In this document: piece after piece, positions 26,201 to 34,391 of the stretch | Numbering within the stretch: the first letter of the stretch is position 1 | How the letters are laid out: each line of letters starts with the position of its first letter | Source of the DNA: an uncultured Draconibacterium sp. | GTDB lineage: Bacteria; Bacteroidota; Bacteroidia; Bacteroidales; Prolixibacteraceae | Direction: 5' to 3' | Assembly: GCF_963677565.1 (NCBI RefSeq) | Contig: NZ_OY781981.1 | Location: forward strand, 2,219,001-2,283,000 | DNA: 64,000 nucleotides | Translations under genes and position numbers: made by a program | The notes under the pieces: model-generated | Database searches by the model: none | The model's input: the letters and a program-made list of their open reading frames with translations, nothing else | What the model was told of the DNA's origin: nothing

Positions 26201-26939
26201 CTTTGACCATCCATGTACTAAGACTTAGTGTAGTGTTTCCGATTATTTCGGCCTTTGAAAAACCAGTAACCATTTCAAAAGCATCGTTTACTTCCAGTAT
26301 TTCGCCTGTATCAACATTGGTAATCATACTGATATCAGGACTGCTATGAAAGGCCCCTAAAAATTTCTTTTCTTTTTCTTCGGCTTTTTCCCTGGCTACT
26401 TTTAAATCGTCGATTATTTTTTTCCGCTCAGTGATGTCTTCTTTTACGGCTACATAATTTATAATTTCATGTTTATTGTTAATTACGGGCGAAACAGAAG
26501 CAGATTCCCAATAGAGTTCACCGTTTTTCTTTTTGTTATGAAACTCGCCTATCCATTCCCCCCCCTTTGTTATCGTTTCCCATAATTGTATATACTCACT
26601 CTTTGGTTTTTCCCCTGAGTTAAGTATCCTTGGATTTTCTCCAATCAGTTCTTCTTTGGAATAACCCGTAGTTGCGATAGCTTTTGGATTTGCATAAGTT
26701 ATGTTCCCTTTCAAATCGGTAACAATAACAGAAACAGGGCTTTGTTCAAATGCCTCGTTAAAATCAACAATAATACCTTCGGGCAACTTCGACAGAGTGG
26801 ACGGGAAAGCTGATTTATCAGACAGCAAAAAATATTTTTGTGTCGATACCATTCTTTCTATTACTGCCTTTAACTCCTCATTTTGACGACGCAGTTCAGC
26901 GAATTCGTGTAATTGGGAGTCCTCATAAGGCTTACTCAT
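23226..26939 (-). CDS. Hybrid sensor histidine kinase with six PAS domains
   Basis: A 1237-residue soluble sensor. The ATG at 26939 (MSKPYEDSQLHEF) is preferred to an in-frame TTG at 26975. After a short coiled coil come six PAS/PAC units (about 60-850), most closing with a DITERK-like motif. HisKA follows with NMSHEIRTPMNG (phospho-His881), then HATPase with NLIKNAIKYTPEG, DTGIGVP and GSGLGLAI. A C-terminal receiver carries LILMDIQMPGMNG (acceptor Asp1171). The third and fifth PAS units are very similar, pointing to internal duplication. There are no membrane helices, so the cue is cytoplasmic. No regulator is adjacent; phosphate may pass through a separate Hpt such as 13550-13894 (guess). 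Confidence 0.94.
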   Translation of the reverse strand: MSKPYEDSQLHEFAELRRQNEELKAVIERMVSTQKYFLLSDKSAFPSTLSKLPEGIIVDFNEAFEQSPVSVIVTDLKGNITYANPKAIATTGYSKEELIGENPRILNSGEKPKSEYIQLWETITKGGEWIGEFHNKKKNGELYWESASVSPVINNKHEIINYVAVKEDITERKKIIDDLKVAREKAEEKEKKFLGAFHSSPDISMITNVDTGEILEVNDAFEMVTGFSKAEIIGNTTLSLSTWMVKADREKFFKTLGRDKKVLGFESLFRKKGGETFVGLISGQLIQLQNQNCLLADIYDITDRKNAETELLKALEKVEESEEKFRNLYESLSISFLILKDGVCIECNEATLPIYGIDSKDEIIGKIPPDFSPEFQPNHKRSSEEAKRHIQTAIEKGVHTFEWITKRKNNEEFYSEVSLKTFYRKNEMYIQCLVADISERKKNEAELIAAKELSAENELFLSTLINTLPDLVWLKDVNGVYLTCNKRFEEFIDLPEHKIIGKTDYDLMEADLADFFRKKDMEAVAAGKSMLNEEHKIFENNKYSAYVETIKTPFYRNGELVGVLGIGRNITERKNAELELRKAKEKVEENEEKFKNLYESLSIAYLIIKDGVCIECNKAALEIYGIENKNEIIGRPPTYFSPEFQPNKTRSFDEAIRHNQIAMEKGFHTFEWVAMRKNKELFHNEVSLKKFYYKDELYLQCLTTDITERKRIENDLIAAKEKAEENERKLLEANEIAKLGNWELNIETETFTFTDSFYKIFQTTAGEMGGYQMSLENYAKHFVHPEDVLKVTEVIIKSVETLDSSRSHYVEHRIAYKNGNYGYIGVWFFIVKDENGKIIKTYGVNQDITERKLAELELIQAKEKAEESDRLKSAFLTNMSHEIRTPMNGILGFTNLLLDPDLNSEEKESYINIVHKSGQRMLNTVNDIIEISRIEARLVEHRYENIDFNNRVEDLVQFFTPEANSKGLKIILEKLLPVERKNLFTDQNKLDSILTNLIKNAIKYTPEGTISIGCQLKKTDIEFYISDTGIGVPKHRQVAIFNRFEQADIEDKKVFEGSGLGLAIAKSYVEMLGGKIWVKSEEGKGSTFYFTLPVTNKTQEKPTHINTVASGNKNAKTKGLKIIIAEDDQMSRQYLSLLVHDFCREILEVETGNKTVELCRSNPDIDLILMDIQMPGMNGYEATQQIREFNNDVIIIAQTAFALDSDREKSIAAGCNDYISKPIDKTKLENLLHKYFG

Positions 26940-27156
26940 GTCCGTAAATTTTTCTAAAAATAACAAATTTTCCAATTGCTTTTTTTAACATTGGATATAG
27001 AAAGTGTATAACATTACCATTTAAATGATATGAGTTACCAATCCTCGTTTTGTTCCCTCCCGATATAATATACAGGATAGGCTCTTCACCACTTAGCCGG
27101 CCAGTGAGTTAGGAAACACTGAGCATTAGGCGAAGCAATCTTGTCGATATCAATCT

Positions 27157-27254
27157 ACCCCTCGTTTGTAACAAGGGGTTTAATCTTGTCGTTTTTAACG
27201 ACCACATTAATCGTATTATAAATGCGAAAAGACTTAGCCATTCGTTATAAACGA
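27157..27254. repeat. Cluster of four short palindromes (REP-like)
   Basis: Four palindromes follow one another: 27157-27179 (ACCCC...GGGGT around a CGTTTGTAACA core), 27188-27202 (GTCGTTTTTAACGAC), 27211-27227 (TCGTATTATAAATGCGA) and 27242-27254 (TCGTTATAAACGA). Three share a CGTT...AAC pattern. No protein evidence exists in this 390-base gap. Confidence 0.5.
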
Positions 27255-27263
27255 TGGGCAGCA

Positions 27264-27305
27264 TAAAAAAAGGCTTTGGCATTTCAAAAAACACCATAGC
27301 CTTTT
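27264..27305 (-). terminator. Terminator of the GPH-GH43 operon
   Basis: On the minus strand AAAAGGCTATGG pairs with CCAAAGCCTTTT (one mismatch) and runs into Ts, 25 bases after the GH43 stop. Confidence 0.8.
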
Positions 27306-27329
27306 CAGCTCAATTAAAAAACCGGATTC

Positions 27330-28331
27330 TTAAAATTGAAACACCGGTCTTCCGTCGGCATCGAACTGTACTTCCATCACCCGAGCATGACGGTTAGGAT
27401 CGTATAACGGATCCGCAACAATCTCTTCCAGCGGTCGGGTATCGCTTGCAGGAACAATTGCCGGATCACCAACAGCTTTTTCGTAATCGCGCGCATGATA
27501 GATACAAAGTGGCGTAACGTCGTCTTCGGCCACGGTAAAACAGTTGTGTCCCGGTCCGTAAATTTTCTTTTCGTAATCGGTTTCCAATACCGGGTATCTC
27601 GATTTTTTCCAGGAATTGCGGTCCAGCAGATCGGCATTTTCGTCGGCTTCCATTATTCCCATGCAATAACAAGCACCTGTTGCACTTGCCGAAAAGGTGA
27701 TATAGATTCTGCCTTTATTCTTTATTACGGCCGGTCCTTCGTTCACCCAAAAACCGATTCTTTCCCAGTCGTAATCGGGTGTGGTAAGCATAAACTGCAC
27801 AGTTTTCAGCTTAACTGGCGATTCCATTTCAGCCAGGTACAAGTTGGATGCGGCAAACTGCCCGCCGGTTTTTTCGGCCCAGCAGAAATAGCGTTTTCCC
27901 TTATTCTCGAATACCGTACCATCCAGCGAAAAGTCGATAAATGTTTTCTCATCGCCGTCGGCAGGCTGCATTTGTCCCAACTCAACCCACTCGTCGTTTA
28001 ACGGATCCTGACCTTGACATTCCAACACATACGGACGCAGGGCCCAAATGTCTTCTTCTTCGCTGGCGGCAAAGTAAACATACCATTTGCCATCGAGGTA
28101 ATGAATTTCGGGCGCCCAAATATGGCGACTCATCGGACCGCTTTCGTGCTTAAACCATACATCGAAAGTTTGGGCATTTTTTAAGTCGGCAATCGTTTTA
28201 CTTTTTCGTAATTCGATGCGATCGTAGGTTGGTACCGAGCCGGTAAAGTAGTAGTATCCATCGGTATGTTTGTACACAAACGGATCGGCGCGTTGCTCAA
28301 CCAATGGTGCATTTTTAGCTGTAGTATCCAT
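27330..28331 (-). CDS. Glycoside hydrolase family 43 enzyme, cytoplasmic
   Basis: A 333-residue five-bladed beta-propeller enzyme. The three GH43 acidic residues are in place: Asp16 in RADPFVYKH (base), Asp137 in FSLDGTVF (pKa modulator) and Glu198 in VNEGPAVIKNKG (acid). HIWAPEIHYLDGKWYVYF is also typical. Members mostly release arabinose or xylose from oligosaccharides. There is no signal peptide, so it acts inside the cell on imported sugars. It starts one base after the stop of the GPH transporter, so they are coupled. Arabinofuranosidase is the most likely activity, not proven. Confidence 0.92.
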   Translation of the reverse strand: MDTTAKNAPLVEQRADPFVYKHTDGYYYFTGSVPTYDRIELRKSKTIADLKNAQTFDVWFKHESGPMSRHIWAPEIHYLDGKWYVYFAASEEEDIWALRPYVLECQGQDPLNDEWVELGQMQPADGDEKTFIDFSLDGTVFENKGKRYFCWAEKTGGQFAASNLYLAEMESPVKLKTVQFMLTTPDYDWERIGFWVNEGPAVIKNKGRIYITFSASATGACYCMGIMEADENADLLDRNSWKKSRYPVLETDYEKKIYGPGHNCFTVAEDDVTPLCIYHARDYEKAVGDPAIVPASDTRPLEEIVADPLYDPNRHARVMEVQFDADGRPVFQF

Positions 28332-28332
28332 C

Positions 28333-29673
28333 TTAGATATGAATTTTTGCTTTTATCGTTTCGTAATATTTGTCGGTGATCTTGTAACGGTAGATCAACA
28401 AGCCATTGATAACGTGGAAAACACCCGGAATTAAAGTGAGCATAAGTGCCAGCCCGGTAAGTGCTGCTTTTGTTTGAACCACATCGGGGATATATCCAAA
28501 GGCATCGAGCAACAGACCAACCACTGCACCGGCAATTCCCATACCTGCTTTCTGAGCGAAAGAGATACCGCCGAATGCCAATCCTGAAACACGTTTGCCG
28601 GTTTCGGCATGTCCGTGGTCAACCGCTTCGGCAATGGCCGACCAGAAAACCGGTGCATGCACGTCAACCACCAGCGACAGGATAAAATAGAGCACATAAG
28701 CCAGCAGTACACTGTCGGGATTCGGTTTTACCAAAATAAACATCAGTACACTAAGTACACCTACTCCAAGTTGCGACATCCAAAACAGTTTCACTTTACA
28801 AAAACGTTTGGTGATTAGCGTTGATAACGGCATAGCTAAAATGGCGGCTGCCACACCGGTTCCCATAAATGTCGACTGCATACTTGCATCGCCTCCGAGG
28901 TAATATTTTGCATAAAAGATAGCCACCGAACTGCGGATTACATAACCAACAGTACCCGACAGGCAAGAGCCCCATAAAATAAGCCACTGGTCGTTTTTTA
29001 CCAGGTATTTTAACTGCTGAAAGAAAGGTGTTTTATCTACAACGTGCTCGATACGCTCGCGGGTAGTAAAGTAGCTGAATAAAAACAGCAGGGTTCCCAT
29101 AAGCGCCATTAATCCCATGGCCAGCTGATATCCTCGTCCCATGTCGTCCCGTCCTAGTTTTTCGGCCAGAATAGGAACCACAATCGACACCATAAACGCG
29201 GCAACTTTTGCAAAGAAAAGGCGGTAACCGTTGGCCGATAAGCGTTCCTGCGGATCGTTTGTTAATACGCCAATGAGCGAGATATACGGAATAGTAACCG
29301 AAGTGAACATCAACGTTACAAAAATGTAAGTGATGTATGCATAAATCAATTTTCCGGCGTAATCAAACCCCGGCGTAGTGAACGTAAGAAAAACCGAGAT
29401 ACCAAACGGAACTGAGAGGTACAGGAAATACGGTCTGAACCGGCCTCCTTTAAATTTATACTTGTCGGTAATCAGTCCCATAAGCGGATCGCTAACGGCA
29501 TCAATCAAACGAACCAGTAAAAACATAAGGGCCACATCGGTTGGTTTCAGCCCAAAAATGTCGGTGTAAAAATATGTAATGATGAGGAACATGGAGGAGA
29601 TAACCACATTTACGGCAGCATCGCCCGAGCCATAGCCGATTTTTTCAAGTACGCTTAGTTTTTGAGCTTTCAT
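28333..29673 (-). CDS. GPH-family (glycoside-pentoside-hexuronide) sugar symporter
   Basis: A 446-residue inner-membrane carrier with ~12 helices. The N-terminal EKIGYGSGDAAVNVV and the loop DAVSDPLMGLITDKYKFKGG are hallmarks of the GPH/MelB group, which couples sugar uptake to H+ or Na+. The length is normal. It is the first gene of a two-gene operon with the GH43 enzyme, so the substrate is probably a short arabino- or xylo-oligosaccharide. The promoter region contains a 21-bp direct repeat suited to an AraC-type activator. Confidence 0.93.
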   Translation of the reverse strand: MKAQKLSVLEKIGYGSGDAAVNVVISSMFLIITYFYTDIFGLKPTDVALMFLLVRLIDAVSDPLMGLITDKYKFKGGRFRPYFLYLSVPFGISVFLTFTTPGFDYAGKLIYAYITYIFVTLMFTSVTIPYISLIGVLTNDPQERLSANGYRLFFAKVAAFMVSIVVPILAEKLGRDDMGRGYQLAMGLMALMGTLLFLFSYFTTRERIEHVVDKTPFFQQLKYLVKNDQWLILWGSCLSGTVGYVIRSSVAIFYAKYYLGGDASMQSTFMGTGVAAAILAMPLSTLITKRFCKVKLFWMSQLGVGVLSVLMFILVKPNPDSVLLAYVLYFILSLVVDVHAPVFWSAIAEAVDHGHAETGKRVSGLAFGGISFAQKAGMGIAGAVVGLLLDAFGYIPDVVQTKAALTGLALMLTLIPGVFHVINGLLIYRYKITDKYYETIKAKIHI

Positions 29674-29796
29674 TGATTTGTTATAAGTATGATTTTAACT
29701 AAAAAGAGCAGCCTTTTTCGGGATTGCTTTTTAGCAATTTATTTGCAGCAAACAAAATTCAAGGACTACTTCCGTCTATTTTATTGGTTTTATTAC

Positions 29797-29872
29797 CAAA
29801 GGTAAAAGTACATGACAAAAGTGTGAAACCGGTGGATAATTGTATAAAAGAGGTGGATAATTGGGTAAAAGA
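29797..29872 (-). promoter_or_regulatory. GPH operon promoter with 21-bp tandem operator
   Basis: On the minus strand TACCTTTG (plus 29797-29804) is the -7 element, with TTTC about 20 bases upstream. Just upstream are two direct copies of a 21-base unit, 29831-29851 and 29852-29872, sharing GGTGGATAATTG and TAAAAGA and differing at two bases. Two direct half-sites 21 bp apart next to the -33 element are the classical layout for an AraC-family activator or a hybrid two-component AraC regulator. Confidence 0.6.
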
Positions 29873-29927
29873 AATTTCATTATTATACATAAAATGAAGT
29901 AGTTGTTTTGGCGGGCTACCGTAAGGT

Positions 29928-30359
29928 TCATTCATTCACCCATTTATTCTGAAACAATGTCTTTAGCTTTTTAACTACATTCTTCCCCAGTTGTTTTTCC
30001 AGCTCTTTTTCAATTTCAGCCTTTAACAGGTTGTTTTTATCGCAACAATCCTGTCCTGCTTTAGTCAGCCTTAAAAATTTATCGCGTTTGTTTCCATCCC
30101 TGAACGAAGAGGAAATGTAGCCACGGTTTTCCAGTTTTTTTACTGTTTTTTGCATCGCTTGTCTCGATATTCCAACTATTGTTGCAGCCTGTGATATCGT
30201 TAAATTTTGCTGATCAATCTTCGACAATAAATGCCATTCGGCATGCGAAAACCGGATTTCAGATTGTTCTTCCCAACGCTGCTCAACTGTTTTTCGTAAA
30301 TGCGCATGTTGCTCGCTAATCAAATCAATTAGCGTTAATTTTTTGCTATCAAATTCCAT
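29928..30359 (-). CDS. MarR-family transcriptional regulator
   Basis: A 143-residue winged-helix regulator. The DNA-binding core is about 38-105: LTISQAATIVGISRQAMQKTVKKLENRGYI, then the wing with RDGNKRDKFLRLT. Helical ends form the dimer interface. It is divergent from the DUF2798 membrane gene, with an 89-base shared intergenic region holding a perfect palindrome. It probably represses both genes until a ligand binds; the ligand is unknown. Confidence 0.9.
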   Translation of the reverse strand: MEFDSKKLTLIDLISEQHAHLRKTVEQRWEEQSEIRFSHAEWHLLSKIDQQNLTISQAATIVGISRQAMQKTVKKLENRGYISSSFRDGNKRDKFLRLTKAGQDCCDKNNLLKAEIEKELEKQLGKNVVKKLKTLFQNKWVNE

Positions 30360-30375
30360 TTTTTCACCTCACTAA

Positions 30376-30392
30376 TGTCAACTTGGTTGACA
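30376..30392. promoter_or_regulatory. Palindromic operator, likely MarR site
   Basis: TGTCAACTTGGTTGACA is a perfect 7-bp inverted repeat with a TTG centre, between the divergent marR-like and DUF2798 genes. Confidence 0.75.
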
Positions 30393-30416
30393 AAGTAAGT
30401 CTTTTTTATAGTTTTG
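30387..30416 (+). promoter_or_regulatory. Promoter of the DUF2798 gene
   Basis: TTG at 30387-30389, a 19-base spacer and TAGTTTTG at 30409-30416 match the Bacteroidota -33/-7 layout. The -33 lies inside the palindrome, so bound regulator would block it. Confidence 0.7.
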
Positions 30417-30448
30417 CCAACCAAAATTAAAAGTTAAAATTTACAACA

Positions 30449-30916
30449 ATGGGTGAAACAAAACTGCAAAAAAATATATTTACCTTAATGATGTGTTTCG
30501 GAATGGTCTTCGGAATGACTTTATATAACATCATCCTGCACAATGGCTTTTCTGCAGGAGTTTTTACCTTGATGTTTAAAGAAATCTGGTTGGTGTTTAT
30601 TATTGCATTTTTGCTCGACTTTTTTGTGGTGGGGCCGATCGCTAAAAAACAGGTGTTCCGGATTGTAAAACCTGACACCAATAAGATCAAGATTATCTTA
30701 TGCCTGGCTTCAACAATGGTTGTTTCAATGGTGCTTTTAATGTCTGTTTTCGGTTCTGTTCTAATGGAAGGATTTACATTGAATGCACTAAAAATTTATC
30801 CTGAAACAGTTTTGTTGAATTTTGTTGCGGCTTTGCCTTTAAATCTTCTTATCGTTTCACCTGTAGTACGAACATTGTTTGTGAAGATTTTTCCTCCGGA
30901 AGTGGCAAATTCATAA
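30449..30916 (+). CDS. DUF2798 membrane protein
   Basis: A 155-residue membrane protein with four helices in two similar halves; each half carries a conserved pattern ending in N-terminal-half FVVGPIAKK and C-terminal-half LIVSPVVRTL. This matches DUF2798. The function is unknown; the pairing with a MarR regulator suggests a small-molecule exporter or stress protein (inference). It is a single-gene unit. Confidence 0.85.
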   Translation: MGETKLQKNIFTLMMCFGMVFGMTLYNIILHNGFSAGVFTLMFKEIWLVFIIAFLLDFFVVGPIAKKQVFRIVKPDTNKIKIILCLASTMVVSMVLLMSVFGSVLMEGFTLNALKIYPETVLLNFVAALPLNLLIVSPVVRTLFVKIFPPEVANS

Positions 30917-31192
30917 TTTTAGGTCAACTCCAAAATTCATAAAATTCTGTATTTTAAGAATAAGGGCGAGCTGAATTAATATGAATTTATCCGTGTAGGC
31001 ACACGGTGTATCAGCAAGTTAGCATATGTGCTTCTGTAAGTTGCTGCTTATCAGTTAACATTTGCTTAACTCCACACAAAAAAATCTTATCCTGATATTT
31101 GTCTTCAATAAGCTTGTTACTTCCTTGGAAACAGGCACTTTCAGTACATTGTTCTACTGGTTTTTTATGAAATTGGCTGGAAATATTTATTA
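30917..31192. other. Gene-free stretch before the uxaB operator
   Basis: No coding region is supported. An imperfect hairpin, CAGCAAGTTA / TAAGTTGCTG (31012-31021, 31037-31046), with a G-G mismatch is the only structure I see. Confidence 0.4.
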
Positions 31193-31231
31193 CCGTTAAC
31201 GTTAACGGAAGGCGTTAAAAACTTATATTTG
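31193..31231 (+). promoter_or_regulatory. uxaBA promoter with LacI-type operator
   Basis: CCGTTAACGTTAACGG (31193-31208) is a perfect 16-bp palindrome of the CG-centred kind bound by LacI-family repressors. It overlaps the expected -33 region of the -7 element TATATTTG (31224-31231). Confidence 0.65.
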
Positions 31232-31292
31232 CCCACTCAAAAGAAATAGTAAAGTGCTAATTACACCTGAAAAATAGGGTTATAGATTTTAG

Positions 31293-32816
31293 ATGATGAA
31301 GAAATTAAATCGTACGAATGCAACTGAAACAAATAGTTACCCAACACGGATTCTGCAGTTTGGTGAGGGAAATTTTTTACGTGCTTTTACCGACTGGATC
31401 GTAGATAAAATGAATAAGGAAATTGGTTTTAATACCGGAGTTGATGTGGTACAGCCATTGCCAAACGGTATGGTTGACATGCTGAACGATCAGGACGGGC
31501 TTTACCATGTTTACCTTAAAGGGATTAAAAACGGGAAGCCGGTTACCGAGTTTTCATTGGTTGATTGTATCAATAAAGGAATCAATCCATACAGCGAGTT
31601 TGATGCTTACAAAGAAAGTATCCTGAATCCCGATCTTCGTTTTGTGTTTTCGAATACCACCGAAGCCGGTATCAGCTGGGAAGAGAGCGACACGCTGGAT
31701 ATGGCGCCGCAGAATTCGTTTCCGGCGAAAGTGGCGGCAATGTTATACATGCGCTACAAAGAGTTCGATGGCGACAAAACGAAAGGTTTGATCTTTTTTG
31801 CCTGCGAGCTGATTGACCGTAATGGCGATATGCTGAAGAAATTCGTTTTGCAACATGCCGAAAAATGGAATCTTGGCGATGATTTTATCAGTTGGGTGAA
31901 TGAAGCCTGTTGTTTCTGCAGCACGCTGGTTGACCGTATTGTTCCGGGATTTCCAAAAGATGAGATCAAAGAAATTCAGCAAGAGCTGGGTTACGAAGAT
32001 AATCTGGTTGTGGTGGGTGAATATTTTCACCTGTGGGTAATTGAAGCGCCTGAGTGGGTGCAGGATGAGTTCCCTGCCGAAAAAGCCGGCCTGGAAGTGA
32101 AGTTTGTAAAAGACATGAAACGTTTCCGCGAGCAAAAAGTACAGGTGCTGAATGGTTGTCACACCGGAAGTTATGCGGTGTCGTACCTCAGCGGAATTGA
32201 AACCGTGCGTGATGCCTACGAAAACCTGGAAGTGGGTAGTTTTATGAAAGAGCTGGTTTACGACGAGGTTTTACCGGTTTTGGACGGAACTGAAAAGGAA
32301 CTGAAGAAATTTGCGAACAAAATCCTGGAGCGTTTTGCCAATCCGTTTATTCGTCACCAATGGCAAAGTATTGCTTTAAATGCCATGTCGAAATGGGAAA
32401 CACGTAACCTGCCATCGCTGATTAATTTCGAACAAAAGCATGGCATGTTGCCACAAAAGCTGGTGTTCTCGCTGGCAGCAATGATCGCGTATTTTAAAGG
32501 CGAAGCAAATGGTGAAGCATATAACGTTCAGGACGATGAGTGGATCGTTGATTTTTACAAAGAAGCCTGGGCTGAGTGCGATGGCCGCCCGATTTCAATT
32601 TACAATTTGTGCGAAAAAGTATTGAGCCTTGATAAAGTATGGAAACAAAACCTGAATGATATTCCAAATCTGACGATTACCGTTAGTCACTACCTGTTTC
32701 TGATTACGCAGGTGGGCATGAAAAAAGCGGTAAAAGCAGTGCTTAGCGAAGATAATCCGCTGATGCAAATTACCATTGACAAGATGAATAAAACCGAAGA
32801 AACAGTTACAGCATAA
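31293..32816 (+). CDS. uxaB: Tagaturonate reductase (altronate oxidoreductase)
   Basis: A 507-residue mannitol-dehydrogenase-superfamily enzyme that reduces D-tagaturonate to D-altronate with NADH in galacturonate breakdown. The N-terminal ILQFGEGNFLRAFTDWIVDKMN is the nucleotide-binding start typical of UxaB. The conserved KVQVLNGCHTGSYAVSYLSG lies in the substrate domain. Two consecutive ATGs open the gene, the first is used here. uxaA follows 8 bases later, so they form an operon. The palindrome at 31193 suggests repression in the absence of uronate. Confidence 0.95.
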   Translation: MMKKLNRTNATETNSYPTRILQFGEGNFLRAFTDWIVDKMNKEIGFNTGVDVVQPLPNGMVDMLNDQDGLYHVYLKGIKNGKPVTEFSLVDCINKGINPYSEFDAYKESILNPDLRFVFSNTTEAGISWEESDTLDMAPQNSFPAKVAAMLYMRYKEFDGDKTKGLIFFACELIDRNGDMLKKFVLQHAEKWNLGDDFISWVNEACCFCSTLVDRIVPGFPKDEIKEIQQELGYEDNLVVVGEYFHLWVIEAPEWVQDEFPAEKAGLEVKFVKDMKRFREQKVQVLNGCHTGSYAVSYLSGIETVRDAYENLEVGSFMKELVYDEVLPVLDGTEKELKKFANKILERFANPFIRHQWQSIALNAMSKWETRNLPSLINFEQKHGMLPQKLVFSLAAMIAYFKGEANGEAYNVQDDEWIVDFYKEAWAECDGRPISIYNLCEKVLSLDKVWKQNLNDIPNLTITVSHYLFLITQVGMKKAVKAVLSEDNPLMQITIDKMNKTEETVTA

Positions 32817-32824
32817 AAAATATC

Positions 32825-34312
32825 ATGGCAGATTTCATTAAAATCAACCCGGTTGACAATGTAGTTATCGCTTTGAAAGACTTTTCTGCAGGTGATAAAT
32901 TAATTGTTGACGGACAGGAGTTGGATATCATAAACAATATACCGAAAGGCCACAAAATTGCAGTTAGAGTAATTGCCGAAAAAGAGGATATAATTAAGTA
33001 CGGTGCGCCGATTGGTCATGCAACACAAGCCATCGAAGCCGGAGAACATATCCATGTTCAGAACCTGAAAACAAATCTTTCGGGCACCATTAATTATTCT
33101 TTCGATCAGAAATTGAATGAACTGGCCGTTGCTGAACGAGAGCTTACTTTTCAGGGTTACAAGCGTAGCAATGGCAAGGTGGGAATCCGTAACGAGCTGT
33201 GGATTGTGCCAACTGTTGGTTGTGTGAACGGACAGGCGCAGCAGATCATCGATTTGTTTAAGCAGGAAGTGAATCCGACCGATATTGATGGGGTAGAGGT
33301 GTTTAAACACAGCTACGGTTGCTCGCAGCTGGGCGACGACCATGTGAACACGCAAAAGGCACTGGCCGATGTGATTAATCATCCGAATGCCGGAGGTGTT
33401 TTTATACTTGGTTTGGGGTGCGAGAATAACCAGATCGATCACCTGAAAAAGTTTATTGGCGATTACGACGAAAGCCGTGTACGTTTCCTGGCAGCTCAGG
33501 ATGTTGAAGACGAAGTGGAAACCGGCCTGGAGATTTTGAAGGAGATCTACGAAGTGATGCACACCGATAAACGCGAAGCAGTTCCTTTGTCGGAGCTGAA
33601 TATCGGTTTAAAATGTGGTGGTTCCGATGGTTTCTCAGGAATTACGGCCAACCCGCTGGTGGGTGCCTTCTCCGATTTTTTGGTGGCGCAGGGCGGAACT
33701 ACTATTCTTACTGAAGTACCTGAAATGTTTGGTGCAGAAACGCTGCTGATGGAGCGCGCTGAAAACAAAGAGGTGTTTGATAAAACGGTAAGCCTGATCA
33801 ACGATTTTAAAGATTACTACCTTCAACATAATTTGCCGGTTTATGAAAATCCGTCGCCGGGAAACAAAAAAGGAGGTATTTCTACCCTCGAAGATAAGTC
33901 GCTGGGGTGCACGCAAAAAGGCGGAACTGCAACGGTAGTTGACGTATTGAAATATGCCGAGCCGCTAAAAACAAAAGGCCTGAATTTGTTGTCGGCACCA
34001 GGAAATGATTTGGTGGCTGCATCGGCACTTGGGTTTAGCGGCTGCCAGATGGTACTGTTTACAACAGGAAGAGGAACACCATTCGGAAGTTTTGTTCCTA
34101 CTATGAAAATTTCTACCAATTCTGATTTGTTCAACAAAAAGAAAAACTGGATAGATTTTAACGCCGGCACTTTGCTTGAAGGCAAAACCATGGACGAATT
34201 GCTGGAAGACTTTGTTCAGTTTATAATTGAAGTGGCCAGTGGCAAACAATTAAACCACGAAAAAACCGGGTTTAAAGAAATTGCCATTTTTAAAACAGGC
34301 GTAACGCTTTAG
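32825..34312 (+). CDS. uxaA: Altronate dehydratase
   Basis: A 495-residue enzyme that dehydrates D-altronate to 2-keto-3-deoxygluconate. The N-terminal SAF domain (about 1-95) is followed by the UxaA catalytic domain, with RSNGKVGIRNELWIVPTVGCVN, KHSYGCSQLGDDH and SLGCTQKGGTATVVDV carrying conserved Cys residues. The length is normal for the fused form. It is the second gene of the uxaBA operon. uxaC, kdgK and kdgA are not in the window. Confidence 0.96.
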   Translation: MADFIKINPVDNVVIALKDFSAGDKLIVDGQELDIINNIPKGHKIAVRVIAEKEDIIKYGAPIGHATQAIEAGEHIHVQNLKTNLSGTINYSFDQKLNELAVAERELTFQGYKRSNGKVGIRNELWIVPTVGCVNGQAQQIIDLFKQEVNPTDIDGVEVFKHSYGCSQLGDDHVNTQKALADVINHPNAGGVFILGLGCENNQIDHLKKFIGDYDESRVRFLAAQDVEDEVETGLEILKEIYEVMHTDKREAVPLSELNIGLKCGGSDGFSGITANPLVGAFSDFLVAQGGTTILTEVPEMFGAETLLMERAENKEVFDKTVSLINDFKDYYLQHNLPVYENPSPGNKKGGISTLEDKSLGCTQKGGTATVVDVLKYAEPLKTKGLNLLSAPGNDLVAASALGFSGCQMVLFTTGRGTPFGSFVPTMKISTNSDLFNKKKNWIDFNAGTLLEGKTMDELLEDFVQFIIEVASGKQLNHEKTGFKEIAIFKTGVTL

Positions 34313-34340
34313 CTACCATAATTGAGAAGTATTGTTTTAC

Positions 34341-34372
34341 ATCCCTGCAGCCATTGGTTGCGGGGATTTTTC
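34341..34372 (+). terminator. Terminator of uxaBA
   Basis: ATCCCTGCA (34341-34349) / TGCGGGGAT (34359-34367), one wobble, then TTTTCT. Confidence 0.8.
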
Positions 34373-34391
34373 TGTGTGGACTAGGAAGAAA

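Noticed and set aside
27109..27297. Minus-strand 62-residue ORF near the GH43 operon
   Set aside because: It lies across the palindrome cluster and overlaps the operon terminator; no family is recognisable.
29831..29872. CRISPR or microsatellite at the 21-bp repeat
   Set aside because: Only two units and placed exactly at a promoter; an operator explains it better.
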